Positions 1 through 8,965 of a stretch of 28,893 nucleotides of DNA are shown piece by piece. The position numbers and the translations under genes were made by a program. Each line of letters begins with the position of its first letter. Position 1 is the stretch's first letter. Source of the DNA: a virus; the IMG/VR virus record IMGVR_UViG_3300029812_000079, positions 1-28,893 of that record; one strand, 5' to 3'. Below the pieces are notes generated by a model, which saw nothing but the letters and a program-made list of their open reading frames with translations, was not told the origin of the DNA and searched no databases.

Positions 1-33
1 GAAGAGTATGAATTTGAAAAGCTAAAAAAGTAA
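1..33 (+). CDS. C-terminal end of an upstream phage gene (partial)
   Basis: The window opens in an open frame that ends EEYEFEKLKK and then TAA, 16 nt before the tail tube start. Only the last ten codons are present, so the product cannot be named. In tail modules the gene before the tube is usually a head-tail connector or tail-completion protein; that is inference from gene order only. Confidence 0.35.
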   Translation, partial: EEYEFEKLKK

Positions 34-49
34 ATGTAGGAGAATAAAA

Positions 50-1213
50 ATGACAAGAACTTTTGCGTATGCAAATGAGGAAGCGACTTTCATTATCAAA
101 GAAGGCACGAAAGGAACATTGCAGAAGCTGACTGCTGCCAATAAGGTATACACTGTTGGACCGGTGGATTTTGGTCAGGAACTGGAATTTCTGGAAGATG
201 AGCAGATTAGGGAAACCGCATCTAGGTTTTCCCCAATCAAGGCTCGCAAGCTGGTTGGGGAACTCTCATTCACAACCTATGTGAAACCTTCTGGAACAAA
301 AGGAACTGCACCAGAGGCGGATGTGTTGTTTGAGTGCTTGATGGGTTCAAAAGATGTAAATACTGATGTTAGTGTTGTATACAGTTTAGCGAATCAATTA
401 GATTCGTTTTCACTTTGGTGCAAGAAGGGACATTCGGTCTTTGCTTTTAGGGGGGTTGGACTGGAAGGAGCTGATTTTGGAATTGCTGGTGAAGAGATTG
501 CAAACATTGCTTGGAGTGGCAAGTATTTTGAACAACTGTGGGCTGGTACAGCCACAGCTACCGGGACTTATGCGGCATCAGATACTGTAATTAATTTTGC
601 GGCTACTGAGGCAGAAAGGTTTTGCAAAGACATGTATGTCACGGTTGGAGATGACACCAACAACGATCAGGGCTATAAGATAACTGCTGTCAATCAGGCT
701 GCCAAGACAATCACTATAGAAGCATTGACAAGTAACCCAAGTGCAGCAGGGATTAATCCGACTGTTGCTCCATGGTGGCCAACAGCTTCATCCGAGGTTG
801 GAACGCCGGGGCATGGGAAAATGGGGTTTGTGACTATAGAATCATTGAATGCAATAGTTACTCGAAGCACATTGAATGTGGCAAACAACCTTAAATTCTA
901 TGAAGATGAGAAGAACGATAAATGGACTTGTGAATCATTTGTTAGACCTGGCAGAAGAGAGATTGGTGGTGAGTTGGAACTAAGATTCATTAAATCAGGG
1001 CCATCATATTTCTATAGATCAGAATACCAGGTATCAAACGCCTTGGTTATTCCTGTAGGAAATGCAGCTGGGTACATAATGGAGATTACTATTCCGTATG
1101 CCGAGTATGAGACCTCTCGGTTGGCTAGTGGAGAAGAGGTTATGCAGACAATTCCGTTCAAGGCGATTGCTTCGGCAACTATGAACGATGAGATGGCATT
1201 GACGTTCAAATAG
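50..1213 (+). CDS. Major tail tube protein (putative)
   Basis: A 387-residue protein placed directly before the tail chaperone pair and tape measure gene, the position of the major tail tube protein in siphoviruses. Tube proteins stack as hexameric rings to make the channel for DNA. The N-terminal part (about residues 1-150) has the look of phage tube proteins: an acidic helix, then beta-rich stretches such as ELSFTTYVKPSGTKG and SFSLWCKKGHSVFAFRG. Residues about 180-260 are Thr/Ala-rich and could be an inserted surface domain, which would explain a length above the usual tube protein. The ribosome site GTAGGAGAA lies 7-8 nt before the ATG. A strong hairpin follows the stop codon, as often seen after highly expressed structural genes. 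The assignment rests on gene order and general sequence character, not on a recognised signature. Confidence 0.65.
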   Translation: MTRTFAYANEEATFIIKEGTKGTLQKLTAANKVYTVGPVDFGQELEFLEDEQIRETASRFSPIKARKLVGELSFTTYVKPSGTKGTAPEADVLFECLMGSKDVNTDVSVVYSLANQLDSFSLWCKKGHSVFAFRGVGLEGADFGIAGEEIANIAWSGKYFEQLWAGTATATGTYAASDTVINFAATEAERFCKDMYVTVGDDTNNDQGYKITAVNQAAKTITIEALTSNPSAAGINPTVAPWWPTASSEVGTPGHGKMGFVTIESLNAIVTRSTLNVANNLKFYEDEKNDKWTCESFVRPGRREIGGELELRFIKSGPSYFYRSEYQVSNALVIPVGNAAGYIMEITIPYAEYETSRLASGEEVMQTIPFKAIASATMNDEMALTFK

Positions 1214-1226
1214 TTTTTGATTATAA

Positions 1227-1250
1227 AGGAGGGGGTATAAACCCCCTCCT
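1227..1250 (+). terminator. GC-rich 10-bp hairpin after the tail tube gene (partial terminator or RNA-stability element)
   Basis: AGGAGGGGGT (1227-1236) and ACCCCCTCCT (1241-1250) are perfect inverted repeats with the loop ATAA. The stem is very stable, but ATTCCTCAT follows rather than a run of T, so this is at best a leaky terminator. It may instead protect the 3' end of the tube mRNA. The left arm also looks like a ribosome site that would be hidden in the stem. Confidence 0.55.
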
Positions 1251-1284
1251 ATTCCTCATATAAAGGGGTTGGAGGAATTTTCAC

Positions 1285-1803
1285 TTGTTAGCTAAAAAGC
1301 TGACAAAATTTATACAAGGAGAGTGCGTGAAAATGGAAAACAAAGATTTAGCTGGCTGGATTCAAAAGGGCGGAAAAACCCAGAGAGTGGTAGAATCTGA
1401 ATGTCCTTATATTCCGGGATTTCATGTTAAACTTACATTTGTGAGCAAGTTCCTGCTTGGACAGATTCGAGACATATCCAGAGAATATTGGCAGAATCCA
1501 AGAACAGGGCTGAGAGAGGAGAATTTTAATGAGCAGAAGCTGAGAGAGGCTTATGCTGATTTTGTGATCTCAGATTGGAAAGGATTGACGATTGGAAAAC
1601 TGCGGAAGTTAGTTCCCGCTTTAGAAGTCAAGGGCGATGTAACCGAGGAGACCGATGTTCCTTTCAGTCGTGACGTTGTGCTTGCGTTGCTGGAACAGTC
1701 TCTTGAGTTCGAGAACTGGGTTGTCTCCATAGCGACAGACATTCGCAATTATTCCAAGATTGCCGAGCTGAAAGAGAAAGAGTACCAGAACCTAAAAAAA
1801 TAG
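1285..1803 (+). CDS. Tail assembly chaperone, short form (gpG-like)
   Basis: A protein of up to 172 residues, mostly helical and charged, lying between the tail tube and tape measure genes. This is the position of the gpG-type chaperone, which coats the tape measure during tail assembly. It ends in NLKK with the slippery run A AAA AAA just before TAG, so part of the ribosomes should shift -1 and make a longer gpGT-like product. The start is uncertain. TTG at 1285 has GGAGG nine nt upstream, while GTG 1327 and ATG 1333 have AAGGAG 5 and 11 nt upstream. No domain is recognised from sequence alone; gene order plus the frameshift site make the call. Confidence 0.72.
   Translation: MLAKKLTKFIQGECVKMENKDLAGWIQKGGKTQRVVESECPYIPGFHVKLTFVSKFLLGQIRDISREYWQNPRTGLREENFNEQKLREAYADFVISDWKGLTIGKLRKLVPALEVKGDVTEETDVPFSRDVVLALLEQSLEFENWVVSIATDIRNYSKIAELKEKEYQNLKK
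1794..1800 (+). promoter_or_regulatory. Programmed -1 ribosomal frameshift site (A AAA AAA)
   Basis: The zero-frame codons AAA AAA (1795-1800) are preceded by A1794, giving an X XXY YYZ heptamer in the right register, followed at once by TAG (1801-1803). A -1 shift makes the next codon ATA at 1800 and continues through GCT TGG GGA TTG into the frame ending at 2180 without a stop. Known dsDNA phage tail chaperone genes use this design to produce a fixed ratio of the short and fused forms. Confidence 0.8.
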
Positions 1804-1811
1804 CTTGGGGA

Positions 1812-2180
1812 TTGGTAAGGGGCGAGAAGCTAGATTGTGCAGAATGCCGTAAACTATTAAAACAGAGTGCCTTTCCGGCTGGGACTCAGGTAAGGATTGT
1901 ATTGGAGTGCGAGACGTGCCCATTGGCCCAAACAATCCCCATTCCGGAGAATGAGCAGATTTTGGATTTATACCAGGGATTGCCCCAGACGTTTGATGCA
2001 TTTGGTACTAGGATTGTTGATTTGGATGCATTGAAGCTAGTGTTTGAATTGAATGGAGTTTTTCCTGGATTGCAAGATGACTATGCTAGAAGAATTTTGT
2101 ATTTCAACAGTTGTCTTCTGGAAGAAAAGGCTTTGGTAGAAAAAGAGAAGGGAAAAAGGGAGAAGAGTAGGAAGAAATAA
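1812..2180 (+). CDS. Tail assembly chaperone, frameshifted extension (gpT-like)
   Basis: This frame is probably reached mainly by the -1 shift at 1794-1800, giving a fusion of roughly 294 residues. Independent starting would need TTG 1812, which has no good ribosome site. The 122-residue segment begins with Cys pairs (CAEC and CETC) that may bind metal. It ends with the very basic tail KEKGKREKSRKK. In lambda-like phages the T part recruits tape measure and tube subunits. The stop overlaps the ATG of the inserted nuclease gene (TAATG). Confidence 0.7.
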   Translation: MVRGEKLDCAECRKLLKQSAFPAGTQVRIVLECETCPLAQTIPIPENEQILDLYQGLPQTFDAFGTRIVDLDALKLVFELNGVFPGLQDDYARRILYFNSCLLEEKALVEKEKGKREKSRKK

Positions 2181-3085
2181 TGCCTAGTGGAGTATATACA
2201 AGAACAAAGCTGTCTCATCGCAAAGGGATGACTATGGAAGAGGAGTATGGGGTAGAACGAGCTAAAAAGTTAAAGGAAAGAACAAGAGATACAAGAATGG
2301 AAGGGATAAATGCAGGGCGAATAGTTTCTTGGAATAAAGGAAAGACTGGACTTCAAGTTGCATGGAATAAAGGTTTAACAAAAGAGATTGATGAACGTGT
2401 TGGAAAAATGAGTAAAAATGTGAGTAAGTCTGTGAAGGAATTATGGAAAGATGCTAAATATAGAGAAAAATGTGTTAAGGCAATAACAAAGAATTGGCAG
2501 AATCCTGAATATAGAAAAAGTCAAACTAAAGCAATAACTAAAGGAGCAAATCGTTCAGAAACAAAAGCAAAACAGAGGGAAGTAAACAATCGTCCAGAAG
2601 TGAAGAAGAAGCGAAGTGAGGCAAGAAAAAAGTTATGGAAAAATTCAGACTGGAGAAAGAGACAAATTAAGTTAATAAAAAGGACTATAAATCAACCAGA
2701 AGTAAGGGAGAAGAAGAGTAGAGCAAGAAAGAAACTTTGGCAAGACCCAGAATATGTTAGAAAACAGATGAAAGCTTATCATGTTACTCCAAATAAAGTG
2801 GAGATGGAACTAGACAAACTTCTTCAGCAAATATTATCTAATGAATACAAGTATGTAGGATCAGGGGAATTCATATTAGCAGGCAAATGTCCTGATTTTG
2901 TTAACGTAAATGGTCAGAAGAAGTTGATAGAGTTATATGGGGATTATTGGCATCAGGGAGAAACAGGGGAGGATAGAAAAGCCTTATTTAGGAAGTATGG
3001 CTATCAGACTCTCATTGTTTGGGAGCATGAGTTAGAAGATATAGTATCTTTAAAAAGCAAGCTTTTGGAGTTTAATGGTAGATAA
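2180..3085 (+). CDS. Freestanding homing endonuclease-like protein, Vsr-like (EDxHD-type) nuclease domain
   Basis: A 301-residue, very Lys/Arg-rich protein. Residues about 1-210 carry repeated helical modules of the type KxLWQDPEYRKxxxKA, resembling NUMOD-like DNA-binding repeats of homing endonucleases. Residues about 215-301 form a compact nuclease domain with PDF (D239), IELYGDYWH (E251, D255, H258) and WEHE. This fits the Vsr-related homing endonuclease family to which I-Bth0305I belongs. The same D/E/D/H pattern recurs in the protein at 20300-21112. The gene sits between the chaperone and tape measure genes, a spot that normally has none, overlapping the chaperone stop by one base. Its AT-rich, lysine-loaded composition differs from its neighbours and suggests transfer. 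No intron was seen. Cleavage target unknown. Confidence 0.75.
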   Translation: MPSGVYTRTKLSHRKGMTMEEEYGVERAKKLKERTRDTRMEGINAGRIVSWNKGKTGLQVAWNKGLTKEIDERVGKMSKNVSKSVKELWKDAKYREKCVKAITKNWQNPEYRKSQTKAITKGANRSETKAKQREVNNRPEVKKKRSEARKKLWKNSDWRKRQIKLIKRTINQPEVREKKSRARKKLWQDPEYVRKQMKAYHVTPNKVEMELDKLLQQILSNEYKYVGSGEFILAGKCPDFVNVNGQKKLIELYGDYWHQGETGEDRKALFRKYGYQTLIVWEHELEDIVSLKSKLLEFNGR

Positions 3086-3090
3086 TTAAC

Positions 3091-6000
3091 ATGGCGCAAA
3101 AAGATATTGCTCTAATTCTCACATTTGATGACCGCGGCAGTATCACTGTAAAAAAGGCCGTTGGAAATGTAAAAAAAGAACTTACCGGTCTGTCAAATAC
3201 CGCCAAGCAAACCGGAACTGGCTTCAAGACCATGTCGGCACAGACAAAAGAGACGACGACCGGCATGTCGAAAATGAAATCGATATTGAAATCTACCGCA
3301 GGACAAATGGCCATAGGTTTGGGCACGATGTTTGGAGTCCAGGCTGCCATACGGGGAATTAGAACTGCTGTTAAATCCACAATAGAAGCCGGAAGGGAGT
3401 TTGAGCGAGAATGGGCAAACACGACAACAATGCTGACCATATCTGCACAAGAGACGGAGAAGCTGAAATGGGAGCTGATGACCCTTTCTCCGACACTTGG
3501 TGATACTGCAGACCTGGCACGAGGCATGTATCAAGTCTTATCGGCATCGGTTGAGCCGGCAAAGGCAATTGAGTTTTTAGGGGTTGCAGCCATGTCAGCC
3601 AAGGCCGGTGTGACAGATACGACGACGGCAGTTGATGCTTTGACTACGGTAATAAATGCTTATGGAATGCAGGCTGAAGAGGTTACCAAAGTCTCTGACA
3701 TCATGTTTCAGGCAGTCAAGCGTGGAAAACTAACATATGGTGGATTGTCAGGTGCGCTTGGAACTGTTGTGCCAATGGCTGCAAAGGTAGGGTTGGGTTT
3801 TGAAGAGGTTGCTGCGGCTATGGCAACATTGACCCGGCAAGGTATTGACGTCAATACGACTTCAGTGCAGTTAAGACAGATTCTGGTTTCAGTACTGAAG
3901 CCAACAAGTCAGGCACAGGCAATGGCGAAGGAGCTGGGGTTAGAGTTTAACTCCACAGCATTGAGGGCAAAGGGATTGTCTGGATTTCTAGCAGATGTTA
4001 ATGAGAAGACAAAGGGCAATAGTGACTCTTTGACAATGTTGTTTGGAAATGTTCGTGCATTGACTGGTGTTATGGGCTTGGCTGGTGCAGGTGCAAAAGG
4101 GTTTGCAAAGGATTTGGAACTAATGAAAACCGCTTCCGGCTCAACTCGAATGGCTTTTGAGAAGCAGATGAAGTCGGCCGACTTTATGATGAAGACATTT
4201 AAGACATCCATTAAGAAGTTACAGATTGCCTTTTATCAAGGAATTACCACTAGCTTTGCAAAAGGGATAAAAAATGCAGACGATTTTGAGAAGAAAATTA
4301 CTGCACTTATATATAAGGCAAAACAATTTGGGGAGACAATGGCAATAGTTGGCTCTGTTCTAAAGGATTTTATTAGCTATTTATTAAAAGGTGGGGCGGT
4401 TGGTAGTGCCTCTGCCGATATACTTACCAAGCATACAATGCATATGCTTAAATTGAAGACAATGGATGAAGCAGTTATTGATAAAACAATAGAATTAACA
4501 AGAGAAATTGAAGGTTTTACAAAGAGTTTGAAGATTCTAACTGTAGATCAGGAGACTTTAGAAAAAACATTCAGTAAGGGTGGAAAACAGCTTGACGAAT
4601 GGAAAGACAAGATGCAGGCAGCAGACAAACAGATGGCAAAAGCAAAAGACCCCTATTTTGGTCTAATGGGCGTAATAAAGCAGCAGTCGGAAGCTGTAAG
4701 AGAGCATGTAGGTTGGATTCTTGAAGATGCAAAATCATCAGAAGAAGCGTCTAAAAGAATTGACACATATAAGAAAAGTTTAAAGGAAGCCACTAAGGCT
4801 ACAGAATGCAGCTCAATAGTAGAAAAGCTAGGACTGAAAACAAAGTTCCAATTAGGAGTCGAGCTGCAAGATTTGGTGAAAAATATAAACGAAGCAAGAG
4901 CATCGGGAAAGGTATATGACAGTCAATTGCAAGGCATGGCAAAGCAGGCTGCGGCATTGTCGAAAATTACAGGGGGGAAGCTATCTCCTACGATTGTAAA
5001 ACTGGCCGAAGATTTGGATAAAGTTAGCAAAAAGACAAAAGAGGTGAATGTTGCTGGCTCATTAGATGTTTTCACTATAGGAGCAGTAGCTGCCACTAAA
5101 GCCATAAAAGAGATGCAAGAAGCGACTTCGCTTCTTGGGGTGAATACCATACCACAGCTTGAAATGGAATTAGCAAATCTGGAGAAGGCATATAAAACTG
5201 TTGGACAACGCTTGACCCCAGAAGATCAGGTGACCGCTGTTGATAAGATTATTGGTGCGTATCAGCATCTTGGCAAAGAAGTGCCTTTACAGTATCAATT
5301 AATCTCCATTATGGGGCATCGAACAAACGCAAAGATTATAGCTGATACAGAGAAGACTACCAAAAAGGTAGCATTAGATTGGACAAAGAGTTTCTCAATT
5401 CTTAGTGGCATATTCAACACACTGTCTGATGATTATGATGGGGCTATGAAGCAATTGCTTTCTGCAACCGGCTCGGCTTTCGATGCTATTGGGAATTATT
5501 TTGGTAGCTTAAAGGAGGGGGCAAAGGCTAGTTTTGAGGGTATAGTAGTTGCAATTGGCCCAGTACTTGGGCAAATCGGTGGAGCAATAGGGAGTTTGAT
5601 AAGTGGTACGACAAAGAATTTTGCCGGTTTAGGAAGCTCTATTGGAAGCACTGTGGGAGAGATTGCCGGCTCTATTATCCCGGGATTAGGAAAGGTCGGG
5701 AAAGCTGTGGGCGGATTACTTGGAGGCATAATTGGGGGGCTCTTTAAGAAAGCAAAGACAGAGGCGGAGAAGTTCCAGGAGCAGGTTAATGGGTTGGTTA
5801 AGTCTGTCTCTAAATGGGGTGATATTTCAGAAGATACTGCAAAAAAAATAGCAGAAGACACAAAAGAAATGGAAGGCTGTGTTGCCGTCTCAAAAAACTA
5901 TGCTGATGTGCTGAGAGATGTGGGTATTACTCAAAAGAGCATTAATGACCAATGGAATAGGGCATCGGCTATTCTTCAACATTATAATTCTGGGCTTTTA

Positions 6001-7257
6001 GATGCATCAGATGCCTCGCAGGCTGCCGGAGAGAGTTTCACACAACTGCTTGATTCCGCAGTGAAGTTTGGGACTGAAGGTTCGGCAGCAATGGTGGGTT
6101 TCATTAATCAAGTCAAGGCTTCTGGACTGGAAGTGAAGGAAGTAACAGACTATATAAATGAGCAATTGGGGGTTGTGAAAGGTGGCACAATGAATGCCAT
6201 TCAGGGCTTGGAGGCCATGGCCGGATCTGTTGGGACAAATGTTGAGGCTCTTGGACGACTTGAGAATCAGACTCTAGCTGTTTATAATGCAATGATTGCC
6301 AATGGCGCTTCATACAGTGAGGTTATGGCTTCATTAGGGGGCGTATTGGATTCAATGCTTAAAAAATATGAAGAACTTGGCATTGAGGGATCCGCTGGGA
6401 TACAAGAGCTTCTGAAGATAAGAGAAGTGACAGAAGCAAATAAAGGGTTATTTGATGCTATGGAAGGAAATCTAGCTGTGCTGAATGCTCTAGCGAATAC
6501 CGGAAGCTTGACCCAGCAAACATTTACTGACGCGGCAGTATCTGCGACAAGCTATTATAATCAGATGATGGAAGCAGGGTTGACTTCGAACCAAGCCCTA
6601 ACCCAGATGGGTCCAACACTTGAGCGTTTGAGATATCTGGCAAAAGAACATGGATTGGAAATTGATGATACTACACAGGCATTGATTAAACAGGCAGAAG
6701 AACAAGGAATTCTGGGAGAACAGCAGATGTCTATGCAAGACACTCTGATGGCTGGATTTGGGGCTATTATTGAAGCAATAGGTGGAGAGATTCCAGACGC
6801 TTTTAAACGAGCTATGGGAAAAATGGATGAGTTTGCTTCATCTTCCGATACTGCTTTTGAGCGTGTGAGAGATGGAGTAAGGGGTATACAAGATGATTTG
6901 AGTGGCCTACATGCCCCAGATTTGACATTTGATGTTTCGGGTGATTTCAGTCAGTTAGAAGCAGGCATGAGAAATTATCAAATGCCCGCAGAACCTGGTG
7001 GTGGAGAAATTCATGCTCAAACAGGGTATCATGGGGTGGTCACAGAACCTGTTCAAAGGTTTGTAGCCCATCGTGGCGAACAAGTGGATATTTGGCGAAG
7101 AGATGAAACTGCAAGAGGAGTAAAAGAGGAAAACATCAATGTCACTATAGAGCCGGTTGTCATAGAGAAGAACAACGAATACGTTATTAACTTTATGACA
7201 AAAAAGATTGAACGAGCCGGTGTAAGAATTCCAATCCGTGCTGTGAGAGGAGAATAG
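3091..7257 (+). CDS. Tail tape measure protein (TP901 family)
   Basis: The longest gene in the window, 1388 residues. Residues about 110-350 match the TP901-type tape measure core: an N-terminal alpha-helical array including MYQVLSASVEP, AVDALTTVINAYG and ALGTVVPMAAKVG. A Gly/Ala/Ile-rich hydrophobic stretch at about residues 815-890 is typical of tape measure proteins and may insert into the host membrane during DNA entry. The rest is mainly long helices. The protein sets tail length; at about 1.5 angstrom per residue it predicts a tail near 200 nm, which is inference. The start ATG has no clear ribosome site, perhaps because the nuclease gene was inserted just upstream, so it may depend on translation running on from 3085. 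Confidence 0.92.
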   Translation: MAQKDIALILTFDDRGSITVKKAVGNVKKELTGLSNTAKQTGTGFKTMSAQTKETTTGMSKMKSILKSTAGQMAIGLGTMFGVQAAIRGIRTAVKSTIEAGREFEREWANTTTMLTISAQETEKLKWELMTLSPTLGDTADLARGMYQVLSASVEPAKAIEFLGVAAMSAKAGVTDTTTAVDALTTVINAYGMQAEEVTKVSDIMFQAVKRGKLTYGGLSGALGTVVPMAAKVGLGFEEVAAAMATLTRQGIDVNTTSVQLRQILVSVLKPTSQAQAMAKELGLEFNSTALRAKGLSGFLADVNEKTKGNSDSLTMLFGNVRALTGVMGLAGAGAKGFAKDLELMKTASGSTRMAFEKQMKSADFMMKTFKTSIKKLQIAFYQGITTSFAKGIKNADDFEKKITALIYKAKQFGETMAIVGSVLKDFISYLLKGGAVGSASADILTKHTMHMLKLKTMDEAVIDKTIELTREIEGFTKSLKILTVDQETLEKTFSKGGKQLDEWKDKMQAADKQMAKAKDPYFGLMGVIKQQSEAVREHVGWILEDAKSSEEASKRIDTYKKSLKEATKATECSSIVEKLGLKTKFQLGVELQDLVKNINEARASGKVYDSQLQGMAKQAAALSKITGGKLSPTIVKLAEDLDKVSKKTKEVNVAGSLDVFTIGAVAATKAIKEMQEATSLLGVNTIPQLEMELANLEKAYKTVGQRLTPEDQVTAVDKIIGAYQHLGKEVPLQYQLISIMGHRTNAKIIADTEKTTKKVALDWTKSFSILSGIFNTLSDDYDGAMKQLLSATGSAFDAIGNYFGSLKEGAKASFEGIVVAIGPVLGQIGGAIGSLISGTTKNFAGLGSSIGSTVGEIAGSIIPGLGKVGKAVGGLLGGIIGGLFKKAKTEAEKFQEQVNGLVKSVSKWGDISEDTAKKIAEDTKEMEGCVAVSKNYADVLRDVGITQKSINDQWNRASAILQHYNSGLLDASDASQAAGESFTQLLDSAVKFGTEGSAAMVGFINQVKASGLEVKEVTDYINEQLGVVKGGTMNAIQGLEAMAGSVGTNVEALGRLENQTLAVYNAMIANGASYSEVMASLGGVLDSMLKKYEELGIEGSAGIQELLKIREVTEANKGLFDAMEGNLAVLNALANTGSLTQQTFTDAAVSATSYYNQMMEAGLTSNQALTQMGPTLERLRYLAKEHGLEIDDTTQALIKQAEEQGILGEQQMSMQDTLMAGFGAIIEAIGGEIPDAFKRAMGKMDEFASSSDTAFERVRDGVRGIQDDLSGLHAPDLTFDVSGDFSQLEAGMRNYQMPAEPGGGEIHAQTGYHGVVTEPVQRFVAHRGEQVDIWRRDETARGVKEENINVTIEPVVIEKNNEYVINFMTKKIERAGVRIPIRAVRGE

Positions 7258-7258
7258 T

Positions 7259-8203
7259 GTGAAAAATATTCGGATTTCAGCGATAAAAGGTAAAACTTAT
7301 GAAGAATTTTATGGTAAAATAAGAGCAGAAGAACTAAAACACAAACTTAGTGAGTCTCATAAAGGTCAAAGAAAAGGTCAAACATACGAACAGTTATATG
7401 GAGCAGAAAGAGCTATTGAGATTAAGAAGAAAAAAAGAAAAGCGAAATTGGGTACAAAAATACCACTAGAGAAAAGATGGAACCTTACCGCTGAAAATAA
7501 AAAAAATCAATCATTAGCTAAAAAGGGAAAATCTACAATATTAAAAGGAAAAACATATGAACAAATATATGGTAGCAAAGAACAAGCTGAATTTGAAATA
7601 AAGAAAAGAATTACTTTAGAAAAGATAAAGAAAACAGCTGAAGCATTAATAGGGCATAAAGTTTCTGAAGAAACAAGAAAGAAGATAAGAGTAGCTATTA
7701 AGGGAGAGAAAAATTATATGTTTGGGAAACATCATTCCAAAAGAGTGAGAAGAAAAATAAGTAAGGGTAATAAGGGAAAAATAGTTTCTAAAAAAACAAG
7801 AGAGCAAATGAGTAAAACTAAAAGTCAATTAATTAAAGAAGGGAAGATTAATTTAGTTACCCATGGACTAAATGGGTATTTTTATTCCCAAAAAAACAGA
7901 AAGAGTATTTGGTATCGAAGCTCTTATGAACTACAAGCATATAAAATTCTAGAGCAGCTATCAAAAGTAATTAGGTATGAATCTGAGCCTTTTTATGTCC
8001 CTTATAGATTTCGGGAAATAGAAAAAAATTATGTGCCAGATATTTTAATAACTTATGAGGACAATACAAAAGAACTAATAGAGGTTATGCCAGCTTATCA
8101 ACTTGATGACTCTATAAGGAATGCAAAATTCCGATCGGCTAGAAAGTATTGTAAGAAAAATAATATGAAATTTTCTATTTGGACTGAAAAGGAGTTGTTT
8201 TAA
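7259..8203 (+). CDS. Freestanding homing endonuclease-like protein with NUMOD3-type repeats and PD-(D/E)XK domain
   Basis: A 314-residue basic protein beginning GTG one base after the tape measure stop, with GAGGAG upstream. Residues about 8-120 contain at least three copies of a motif like GKTYEQLYGAERA followed by KxK. Residues about 145-195 contain NUMOD3-like segments (VSEETRKKIRVAIKG, HHSKRVRRKISKGNKGK). Both are DNA-binding modules of phage homing endonucleases. The C-terminal 100 residues (SSYELQAYKILE, SEPFYVPYRF, YVPDILITYEDN, KELIEVMP) have the E...PD...E-x-V layout of a TnsA-like PD-(D/E)XK nuclease, a fold different from the Vsr-like domain of the gene at 2180. Strong A-richness marks it as a probable insertion between tape measure and tail-tip genes. 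Confidence 0.72.
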   Translation: MKNIRISAIKGKTYEEFYGKIRAEELKHKLSESHKGQRKGQTYEQLYGAERAIEIKKKKRKAKLGTKIPLEKRWNLTAENKKNQSLAKKGKSTILKGKTYEQIYGSKEQAEFEIKKRITLEKIKKTAEALIGHKVSEETRKKIRVAIKGEKNYMFGKHHSKRVRRKISKGNKGKIVSKKTREQMSKTKSQLIKEGKINLVTHGLNGYFYSQKNRKSIWYRSSYELQAYKILEQLSKVIRYESEPFYVPYRFREIEKNYVPDILITYEDNTKELIEVMPAYQLDDSIRNAKFRSARKYCKKNNMKFSIWTEKELF

Positions 8204-8964
8204 TGCGCAATATAAGATTACTTTGGGATAATCTCTATGACTCCAACACTTCTGTTAAAACTTCAAGTTCTGAAGCTTCTGGATTTCCTTTAGTCAACAT
8301 TAAGAACAGATGGCACTCCAGATGTTGGCGTTCGACTGGTGTGGCTGACGAATGGGTAAAAGTCGATCTGGGTTCAGTGCAGTCTGTACAAGCATTTGTT
8401 ATAAAAAATCACAATTTTACAAGTGGCTCTACAGTTCAAATTCAAGGAAATGCCACAGACGACTGGGGAGCTCCATCTGTTAATGTTACAATGGATCATC
8501 ATGCTAGTTTGATGTATTACTTTTGGGCTTCTGCTCAAAGTTATCGCTGGTGGAGAATTAGAATTCAAGATGCTGGAAATGGGGACGGATATTTGAAGAT
8601 AGGAAGATTGTTTCTTGGGACTTATTTCTCTCCCGCTCGTAATTTCTCATATGTGTCAAGAAAAAAGCTGATAGACCCTTCAGTGAAACGGTATTCTTCT
8701 GGCGGGCAGATTTCATCTAATCAAAAAGAGCATTACAGGGTATGGAGTTATGAGTTTGGATTGCTTACTTCGGCAGAAGCAGATACTATGGAAGATATAT
8801 TTGATGCAGTGGGGCAATCTAAACCTTATTTTATCTGTGAGGACGCAGACGATGCTTACAACACACTGTATTATGTTCAGAACATGAATGATTGGGAGAT
8901 GATTCCTGTGGATAAGATATGGGATTATTATTCTTTGACTGCCGAGGTAGAGGAGATGAGATAA
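8203..8964 (+). CDS. Tail-tip/adsorption protein with discoidin (F5/8 type C)-like domain, copy A
   Basis: A 253-residue protein. Residues about 40-145 resemble an F5/8 type C/discoidin carbohydrate-binding domain: WRSTGVADEWVKVDLGS, then an AFVIKNHNF strand, and YRWWRIRIQD near the end. Residues about 150-253 form a second, structural-looking domain (GRLFLGTYFSPARNF, YEFGLLTSAEADTMEDIFD). It is clearly homologous along its length to the protein at 10217-11188. Its position after the tape measure suggests a distal tail or host-binding role, which is inference. ATG overlaps the stop of the nuclease gene by one base, and an AAGGAGTTG ribosome site lies inside that gene's end. Confidence 0.68.
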   Translation: MRNIRLLWDNLYDSNTSVKTSSSEASGFPLVNIKNRWHSRCWRSTGVADEWVKVDLGSVQSVQAFVIKNHNFTSGSTVQIQGNATDDWGAPSVNVTMDHHASLMYYFWASAQSYRWWRIRIQDAGNGDGYLKIGRLFLGTYFSPARNFSYVSRKKLIDPSVKRYSSGGQISSNQKEHYRVWSYEFGLLTSAEADTMEDIFDAVGQSKPYFICEDADDAYNTLYYVQNMNDWEMIPVDKIWDYYSLTAEVEEMR

Positions 8965-8965
8965 G

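Noticed and set aside
2180-8203. Group I introns around the homing-endonuclease-like genes
   Set aside because: The surrounding tail genes are intact and overlap the nuclease genes directly, leaving no room for intron core sequences.
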